From Brevibacterium jeotgali (GTDB lineage: Bacteria; Actinomycetota; Actinomycetes; Actinomycetales; Brevibacteriaceae): a stretch of 64,000 bases of DNA. This document shows positions 59,025-64,000 of the stretch, one piece after another (the first letter of the stretch is position 1; every line of letters begins with the position of its first letter). Under the pieces are notes generated by a model that worked only from the letters and a program-made list of their open reading frames with translations, was not told where the DNA came from and searched no databases. The DNA is taken from assembly GCF_900169175.1 (NCBI RefSeq), contig NZ_FXZM01000008.1, positions 1 to 64,000 on the forward strand. Reading direction: 5' to 3'. The translations under genes were made by a program, and so were the position numbers.

Positions 59025-59205
59025 CGAAGACCTCCTCCACCGTCTCCCCGAAGAAGCGTGCCAGATGCACCGCCAGCTTCAGCGAGGGGTCGTAGCGCCC
59101 CTTCTCCAGAGAGTTGATCGTCTGCCGCGACACTCCGACCTCTGCGGCGAGCGCCTGCTGCGAGAGGCCCCGCTCCGCCCTCAGCTCGCGGATCCGACTG
59201 TCCAT
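59011..59205 (-). CDS. Small XRE-family transcriptional regulator
   Basis: A 64-residue single-domain HTH: DSRIRELRAERGLSQQALAAEVGVSRQTINSLEKGRYDPSLKLAVHLARFFG, whose core is LSQQALAAEVGVSRQTIN, then the EEVFDVDE end seen in YozG-type regulators. ATG at 59205. It probably represses its own two-gene operon through the direct repeats just upstream. Confidence 0.9.
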   Translation of the reverse strand: MDSRIRELRAERGLSQQALAAEVGVSRQTINSLEKGRYDPSLKLAVHLARFFGETVEEVFDVDE

Positions 59206-59209
59206 ATGG

Positions 59210-59253
59210 AAAGCATACTTGACACACGGTCGCATGGTAAAGCACGCTTGACA
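59210..59253 (-). promoter_or_regulatory. Direct-repeat operator of the XRE operon
   Basis: AAAGCAtaCTTGACA (59210-59224) and AAAGCAcgCTTGACA (59239-59253) are 13/15 identical and 29 nt apart. The first abuts the XRE start codon, so binding would block initiation. The TTGACA strings also read as -35 elements toward the plus-strand neighbour. Confidence 0.6.
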
Positions 59254-59286
59254 TGAAAGATCCGCTTTCCACCCCTGGGAGACCCC

Positions 59287-59793
59287 GTGGACCAGCTCGT
59301 CGACTTCACCTCTTCACTGCCCGCAGCGCTGCAATGGCTCGGAGTCATGCTCATCGGCGCGATCCCGTTCGTCGAGTCGTACCTGGGATCCGCGATCGGC
59401 GTGCTGGTCGGGGTCCCCGTACCCATCGCGATCCTCGCGGCGATCGTCGGCAACGCCGTGTGCATGTTCGTCCTCGTCGTCCTGGCGGACGCGGGACGGC
59501 AGAAGGCCGTCGCCGTCCGCGCGGCGAAGGGCGAGACCGCCGCGGCCGATCTCGAGCGCACAGAGACGCGGTCCCGCAAGCAGGAGAAGGTCAAGCGCGC
59601 CTTCGACCGGTTCGGCGTCCCCGGTGTGAGCCTGCTGGGGCAGTGGGTCCTGCCGAGTCAGATCACGTCCGCGATGATGGTGGGCTTCGGTGCCAGCAGG
59701 AACGCGGTCATCGTCTGGCAGATCGTGGGGATCACACTCTGGGGCATCGGCTTCGGCGTGCTCGCCGCTCTCGGGGTGAATCTGCTCCGGTGA
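59287..59793 (+). CDS. Small multidrug-export-like membrane protein (Sm_multidrug_ex family)
   Basis: A 168-residue protein with about four hydrophobic segments: LQWLGVMLIGAIPFVESYLGSAIGVLVG, AILAAIVGNAVCMFVLVVL, and two at the C-terminus, split by a basic/acidic cytoplasmic loop (residues about 68-105). The E in PFVESYLG and the GLY-rich GVPG..LLGQWVLPS motif match the small multidrug export protein family; actual substrate is unproven. GTG start; divergent from the XRE operon. Confidence 0.8.
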   Translation: MDQLVDFTSSLPAALQWLGVMLIGAIPFVESYLGSAIGVLVGVPVPIAILAAIVGNAVCMFVLVVLADAGRQKAVAVRAAKGETAAADLERTETRSRKQEKVKRAFDRFGVPGVSLLGQWVLPSQITSAMMVGFGASRNAVIVWQIVGITLWGIGFGVLAALGVNLLR

Positions 59794-59835
59794 ACCCGCT
59801 CCGGTGGATCTGCACCGGTCGACCCGCGCGGGCCT

Positions 59836-60558
59836 TCAGCCCGCCAGCTGGTCGAGTATGGCCTTCGAACCGGAGAGGCCCAGGCGGGACGCACCTGCTT
59901 CGAGCATCTGCTGCGCCGCTTCGAGCGTCCGGATCCCTCCGGAGGCCTTGACGCCCAGCCGGTCCCCGACCGTCTCGCGCATGAGGGCGACGGCGTGGGC
60001 GCTCGCGCCGCCCGACGGGTGGAAGCCCGTCGACGTCTTCACGTAGTGCGCACCCGCGGCCTCGGACCTGCGGCAGGCCTCGACGACCTCGTCGTCCGTG
60101 AGCGCGGCGGACTCGAGGATGACCTTGACGATCGCGGCACCGTCCGCCGCGGCTTCGGGACCGTCCGCCTCGGGCAGCCCCTGCTCACGGGCCGCAGCGG
60201 CGACTGCACCCACGACCCCGCGGACGTCCGCCTCGAACAGGTCCCACGCACCGTCCTTGACGAGGCCCAGGTTCACGACCATGTCGACCTCCCGGGCACC
60301 GTCGGCCACAGCGCGCGCGGCCTCGGCGGCCTTGACGCTGCTCTGCACGGCGCCGGAGGGGAACCCGCACACCGTGGCGACGACGAGTCCGCCTGTGTCC
60401 GCGAGCGGCAGTGCGGACGGTGACACGCACACGGCGAGCACTCCCAGCTCCCGGGCATCGGCGACGAGCCCCGCGAAGGCCGAGGACGAGGACTCCGGCT
60501 TGAGCAGGGTGTGGTCGATGCGTGCGGCGAGATCCGCTGCGGTGGCGGCGTGGGTCAT
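59836..60558 (-). CDS. deoC: Deoxyribose-phosphate aldolase
   Basis: A 240-residue class I aldolase that splits 2-deoxyribose-5-phosphate to acetaldehyde and glyceraldehyde-3-phosphate. Residues: D92 (EVDMVVN), K145 (VKVILES) and the Schiff-base K174 (HYVKTSTGF). GAGGAGA precedes the ATG at 60558; the longer in-frame reading is rejected. Downstream of the pyrimidine phosphorylase, separated by a small hairpin. Acetaldehyde produced could feed the ALDH encoded at 27 kb. Confidence 0.95.
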   Translation of the reverse strand: MTHAATAADLAARIDHTLLKPESSSSAFAGLVADARELGVLAVCVSPSALPLADTGGLVVATVCGFPSGAVQSSVKAAEAARAVADGAREVDMVVNLGLVKDGAWDLFEADVRGVVGAVAAAAREQGLPEADGPEAAADGAAIVKVILESAALTDDEVVEACRRSEAAGAHYVKTSTGFHPSGGASAHAVALMRETVGDRLGVKASGGIRTLEAAQQMLEAGASRLGLSGSKAILDQLAG

Positions 60559-60611
60559 CGTGTCTCCTCGGGAGCGATTCAGTGTGCGACGGGGGCGGAC
60601 GGAACGGGGGT

Positions 60612-60634
60612 GCGTGCGAGTCATCATCGCACGC
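60612..60634 (-). terminator. Hairpin between deoA and deoC
   Basis: 8-bp stem GCGTGCGA / TCGCACGC with a 7-nt loop, starting 3 nt after the deoA/pdp stop. No T-run; may only attenuate read-through into deoC. Confidence 0.45.
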
Positions 60635-60637
60635 GGA

Positions 60638-61924
60638 TCAGCTCACACGATCGAGGATCACGGAGCCGCGACTCCGCGCAGCGTTCCCGTCGATGATCGT
60701 CGCGCCGTCGAGCACGTCGACAGCGCGCTCGAACCGCTCCGGGTCGTCCGTATGGAGTGTGAAGAGGGGCTCCCCGTCGACGATCGCCTCGCCCACCGTC
60801 TTGTGGATCTCGATGCCCGCGCCCGCCTGGATCGTGTCGCCCTTGTAGGCACGGCCCGCGCCCAGTCGCCACGAGGCATAGCCCACGCGCAGTGCGTCCA
60901 TCTCCGTGATGACGCCGGACTTCGTCGCCCGCACGTACTGGCGCTCCCGCGCGGTCGGCAGAGGCGCGTCGGGGTCGCCGCCCTGCGCGGAGATCATCCG
61001 CCTCCACATGTCCAGCGCACGCCCGTCGTGGAGCGCGGCGGCGACGTCGGGCTCGCCCTGCCCTGCGCGGAACACCATCTCCCGTGCGAGCTCGACGGTC
61101 AGCTCCACGACATCAGGGGGCCCGCCGCCGGCGAGCACCTCGAGCGATTCGCGCACCTCCAGGGCATTGCCGACGGTGCGGCCCAGAGGCGCGGACATGT
61201 CGGTGATGAGCGCGGACGTGCGCACACCCGCGGCGGTGCCGAGCTCGACCATCGTGCGCGCGAGTTCCTGCGCGTCGGCGAGCCGCTTCATGAACGCACC
61301 GGACCCCACCTTGACGTCGAGCACCAGCGTCCCGGTGCCCTCCGCGATCTTCTTCGCCATGATCGACGAGGCGATGAGCGGGATCGAATCGACGGTGGCC
61401 GTGATGTCGCGCAGCGCGTAGAGCTTCTTGTCCGCCCGGGCCAGGTCGGTGCCCGCCGCGCAGATGACCGCGCCCGGTTCTTCGAGCTGCGTGCGGATCT
61501 CCTCGTTCGTGAGGTCCGCCCGCCAGCCGGGGATCGACTCGAGCTTGTCGAGGGTGCCGCCCGTGTGTCCGAGTCCGCGTCCCGACAGCTGCGGGACGGC
61601 GACCCCGAAGACCGCGACGAGCGGTGCGAGCGGCAGCGTGATCTTGTCGCCCACGCCGCCGGTGGAGTGCTTGTCCGCGGTGGGCTTCGACAGCGTCCCG
61701 AAGTCCATGCGCTCGCCGGAGGCGATCATCGCACGGGTCCACTGCCGCGTCTCCCGAGGGCCCATCCCGCGGATCCGGATCGCCATCGCGAGGGCCGCCA
61801 TCTGCTCGTCGCCCACGCCGCCGTGCGTATAGGCGTCCAGCACCCAGTCGATCTGATCGGGGCTCAGCGTGCCGCCGTCACGCTTGATCCTGATGATGTC
61901 CACTGCATCGAAACGCTCGACCAT
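60638..61924 (-). CDS. deoA: Thymidine/pyrimidine-nucleoside phosphorylase
   Basis: A 428-residue phosphorylase of the DeoA/Pdp family. The [18 protein letters not shown] phosphate-binding region, [20 protein letters not shown] and the C-terminal lobe with [13 protein letters not shown] are intact. It releases deoxyribose-1-phosphate (or ribose-1-phosphate) from pyrimidine nucleosides. Follows cdd by 87 nt, so cytidine is first deaminated and then cleaved. Whether it accepts uridine (Pdp) is not decided. Confidence 0.95.
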   Translation of the reverse strand: MVERFDAVDIIRIKRDGGTLSPDQIDWVLDAYTHGGVGDEQMAALAMAIRIRGMGPRETRQWTRAMIASGERMDFGTLSKPTADKHSTGGVGDKITLPLAPLVAVFGVAVPQLSGRGLGHTGGTLDKLESIPGWRADLTNEEIRTQLEEPGAVICAAGTDLARADKKLYALRDITATVDSIPLIASSIMAKKIAEGTGTLVLDVKVGSGAFMKRLADAQELARTMVELGTAAGVRTSALITDMSAPLGRTVGNALEVRESLEVLAGGGPPDVVELTVELAREMVFRAGQGEPDVAAALHDGRALDMWRRMISAQGGDPDAPLPTARERQYVRATKSGVITEMDALRVGYASWRLGAGRAYKGDTIQAGAGIEIHKTVGEAIVDGEPLFTLHTDDPERFERAVDVLDGATIIDGNAARSRGSVILDRVS

Positions 61925-62011
61925 GACTGTCCTTCCGTCGGAGCTGTGCCCGTCAGCCTAAGCCTTGAGCAGTCGTCCCACCAGGATGCGGGAACAGTTG
62001 TGATCGGGTGG

Positions 62012-62443
62012 TTATCGCAGGTGGTCGGGGCCGAACGCCTCTGGCAGGACCACCGACATGGGCTGGACCCCTCCCGGCATGGCGAGCAGGAGGTCCGGTC
62101 CTCCGAACTCGTAGAGCAGCTGTCTGCACCGTCCGCACGGCACGAGCCGCTCTCCCCGCCCGTCCACGCAGGCGAAGGCCAGCAGCCGGCCGCCGCCGGT
62201 GCGCGCGAGCTCCGACACGAGGCCGCACTCCGCGCACAGCCCCAGACCGTACGACGCGTTCTCCACATTGCATCCGGTGACGACGCGTCCGTCGTCCACG
62301 AGGGCCGCCGCCCCCACCGGGTAGCGCGAGTACGGCACGTAGGCGTGCGCCATGGCGGCCCGCGCCTGGGCGCGCAGATCGTCCCACGTCACGTCGTGGC
62401 CGGGCGCTGCGGCCTCCGTGCCCGGAACGTCACTGCTTGGCAT
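62012..62443 (-). CDS. cdd: Cytidine deaminase
   Basis: A 143-residue homotetrameric-type deaminase. Zinc ligands are C70, C103 and C106 (GLCAEC, VPCGRC), and E72 is the proton shuttle; NVENASYGL binds the ribose. It overlaps the ABC permease gene by 14 nt, so it is part of the uptake/salvage operon. Converts (deoxy)cytidine to (deoxy)uridine. Confidence 0.96.
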   Translation of the reverse strand: MPSSDVPGTEAAAPGHDVTWDDLRAQARAAMAHAYVPYSRYPVGAAALVDDGRVVTGCNVENASYGLGLCAECGLVSELARTGGGRLLAFACVDGRGERLVPCGRCRQLLYEFGGPDLLLAMPGGVQPMSVVLPEAFGPDHLR

Positions 62444-63728
62444 AGGCCTTGCCGTTCGCGGCCGGTGGGCGCACGCGGCCGACGAAGCCTGCGACCGCGA
62501 AGATCGTCACGATGTACGGGAGCATGAGCAGCAGATCACTGGGGACCGGGGTGCCCATCGTCGAGAGTGTGTTGCCGAGGTTCCGTGCGAAGCCGAAGAG
62601 GAGTGCGGCGAAGACCGCGCCCAGCGGATTCCATTTGCCGAGGATCATCGCGGCCAGCGCGATGAAGCCCTGCCCTGCGGACATCTCCTTGCCGAAGGCG
62701 AGACCGGAGCCCACTGTGAAGAATGCGCCGCCCAGTCCGGCGATGCCGCCTGCGATGAGCACGTTGATGACACGGCTGCGGTTCACGGGGATGCCGACCG
62801 TGTCGGCTGCCTTGGGGTGCTCGCCGATCGCGCGTGTGCGCAGGCCCCACTTCGAGTGGAAGAGCGCCACGTAGAGCACGGCGACGACGACGTACATCAG
62901 GTAGACCAGGATCGACTGGCGGAACAGGACCGGCCCCAGGACGGGCAGGTCGGCCAGCAGCGGGATCGGGATGATCGGCAGCTGCTGACGGGCGTTCCAC
63001 ATCTCCGGGTTCTGCGTGAGCACCGTGGAGAAGAGGAAGTTCGTGAGCCCGACGACGAGCACGTTCAGCACGACGCCGATGATGATCTGGTCGACCCAGT
63101 AGCGGATCGCGAAGAAGGACAGGACGACGGCGACGAGCGCACCGGCGAAGGGGGCTGCGATGAGTCCCGCATAGGGGTTCTTCACGGCGGAGGCGACGAC
63201 GGCGGCGAGGAACGCGCCCGCCAGCAGCTGCCCCTCGATGGCGATGTTGATGACGCCGGAGCGCTCGCCGACGAGCCCGCACATCGCACCGAAGATGAGC
63301 GGCACGGACAGCGCCAGGGCGCCGGCCAGCAGCGGTGTGACCGGGATGCGTCCGGTGTCCGCACCCGCCCACGTGAGGAAGGCGGAGAGGAAGAGGATGC
63401 CGAAGAGGACCGGGAACCACATCCCGATCTTCTCCCGCTTCGTGGCGAGCCACGTCGCGACCGCAGCCATGGCGACGAGCACGATGCCGACGGCGACGGA
63501 GGTCGCCATCGACGATACGGTGAGCGGCCGGATCTCGAACAGGTCGGTGCCCGCGGAGAAGGAGAAGGTCGTGCTCTTGCCCGCCGCACCGCCGAAGAGT
63601 CCGAAGAGCAGCAGGGTCAGGAGCGCGAGCGCTCCGTAGACGATGGGGAACTTCCAGTCGATCCGCGAGCGCAGTGCGGGCTGTCCGCCCGGCGTCGACA
63701 GGACGTGGGTCTCGGTCGAGGTGCTCAT
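62430..63728 (-). CDS. Nucleoside ABC transporter permease (BmpA-type system, second permease)
   Basis: A 432-residue branched-chain-amino-acid-transport-like permease with about 11-12 helices. The hallmark FGAMCGLVGERSGVINIAIEGQLLAGAF has the EGQLL motif of nucleoside/sugar permeases, followed by a long helix-rich body. A large N-terminal hydrophobic extension (about 120 residues) precedes the core domain. Overlaps the first permease gene (ATGA) and cdd. The binding protein and ATPase are presumably further right. Confidence 0.92.
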   Translation of the reverse strand: MSTSTETHVLSTPGGQPALRSRIDWKFPIVYGALALLTLLLFGLFGGAAGKSTTFSFSAGTDLFEIRPLTVSSMATSVAVGIVLVAMAAVATWLATKREKIGMWFPVLFGILFLSAFLTWAGADTGRIPVTPLLAGALALSVPLIFGAMCGLVGERSGVINIAIEGQLLAGAFLAAVVASAVKNPYAGLIAAPFAGALVAVVLSFFAIRYWVDQIIIGVVLNVLVVGLTNFLFSTVLTQNPEMWNARQQLPIIPIPLLADLPVLGPVLFRQSILVYLMYVVVAVLYVALFHSKWGLRTRAIGEHPKAADTVGIPVNRSRVINVLIAGGIAGLGGAFFTVGSGLAFGKEMSAGQGFIALAAMILGKWNPLGAVFAALLFGFARNLGNTLSTMGTPVPSDLLLMLPYIVTIFAVAGFVGRVRPPAANGKAYAKQ

Positions 63729-64000
63729 CGGGCTCCCTTCCCAACCGGTGCTGGCAGTCTGAAGATCGCGCGGACCAGGGGCGGTGCCGCGATGAGGAGG
63801 ACGATGACGGACTGGACGACGAGGATGATGTCGATCGGCGTGCCCGTCTGCGCCTGCATGGTGTACCCGCCGGCCTTGAACGCGCCGAACAGCAGGCCGG
63901 CGAGGAATGTGCCGACCGGTCGGGACCGGCCCAGCAGCGCGACGGTGATCGCGTCGAAGCCCAGGGATCCGCCGATGCCCATCGTGAGCTTCTGCTCCGT
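63725..64000 (-). CDS. Nucleoside ABC transporter permease (first permease), C-terminal part only
   Basis: Truncated by the window edge; only the last 91 residues are visible. TMGIGGSLGFDAITVALLGRSRPVGTFLAGLLFGAFKAGG (core GFDAITVALLGRSRP) and a final hydrophobic stretch VVQSVIVLLIAAPPLVRAIF are typical of YufP-like permeases. Translationally coupled to the downstream permease. Confidence 0.88.
   Translation of the reverse strand, partial: TEQKLTMGIGGSLGFDAITVALLGRSRPVGTFLAGLLFGAFKAGGYTMQAQTGTPIDIILVVQSVIVLLIAAPPLVRAIFRLPAPVGKGAR

Overview
The window is chromosomal DNA of a high-GC Gram-positive bacterium (Actinobacteria, most likely Micrococcales). Evidence: strong G/C bias at third codon positions, many GTG starts and 4-nt ATGA/GTGA gene overlaps, an actinobacterial rRNA leader with BoxA, a class Ib nrdHIEF operon with NrdR boxes, the order prfB-ftsE-ftsX-M23 peptidase-smpB-ssrA, and a tmRNA tag ending DFALAA. 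A Brevibacterium-like relative is possible, but genus is not settled from sequence alone. No insertion sequence, prophage, CRISPR array or tRNA gene was seen.

Layout. 1-538: leader and two tandem promoters of an rRNA operon whose 16S gene lies just left of the window (minus strand). 539-1857: SRAP/HMCES abasic-site protein and a MarR regulator. 1953-5141: a valine (isobutyryl-CoA) catabolism operon with a promoter/operator and a terminator. 5238-8472: flavin oxidoreductase, orphan amino-acid-binding lipoprotein, IT-superfamily permease. 8541-12572: nrdHIEF (minus) with its terminator and NrdR boxes. 12877-18185: a perfect 32-bp palindrome followed by a six-gene MoxR/DUF58/VWA/TPR operon. 18209-23854: aminotransferase, ureohydrolase, ThDP decarboxylase-like enzyme and SSS symporter, which could be an arginine-transamination (2-ketoarginine) route. 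23548-25826: DHA2 drug exporter and divergent TetR regulator. 25963-30178: Zn alcohol dehydrogenase, aldehyde dehydrogenase and a GAF-type activator. 30262-33456: Lrp regulator divergent from a pyruvate-dehydrogenase-E1-like ketoacid dehydrogenase. 33469-34314: beta-lactamase-fold serine hydrolase.

34364-39642 (minus): ssrA and smpB (ribosome rescue), a FtsEX-linked M23 peptidase, ftsX, ftsE and prfB. 39688-40353: a tandem-duplicated AhpD-like protein. 40499-45844: a TAXI-type TRAP transporter (fused permease plus binding lipoprotein) with LysR regulator and an amidohydrolase. 46083-50759: a compact Tad/Flp pilus operon (ATPase, TadB, TadC, pilin-like peptide, two TadE-like and one TadG-like pseudopilin). 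50925-54734: a large FHA-TM-FtsK protein resembling type VII secretion ATPases. 54694-55725: GNAT acetyltransferase. 55847-64000: a nucleoside salvage district (purine nucleoside phosphorylase, phosphopentomutase/phosphohexomutase, deoC, deoA/pdp, cdd and BmpA-type nucleoside ABC permeases) interrupted by an XRE regulator/membrane protein pair and a small exporter-like protein.

Functionally the window mixes core machinery (rRNA, RNR, RF2, tmRNA, FtsEX, nucleoside salvage) with catabolic and surface-structure modules. Each catabolic module carries its own regulator and, in most cases, a visible palindromic operator candidate.
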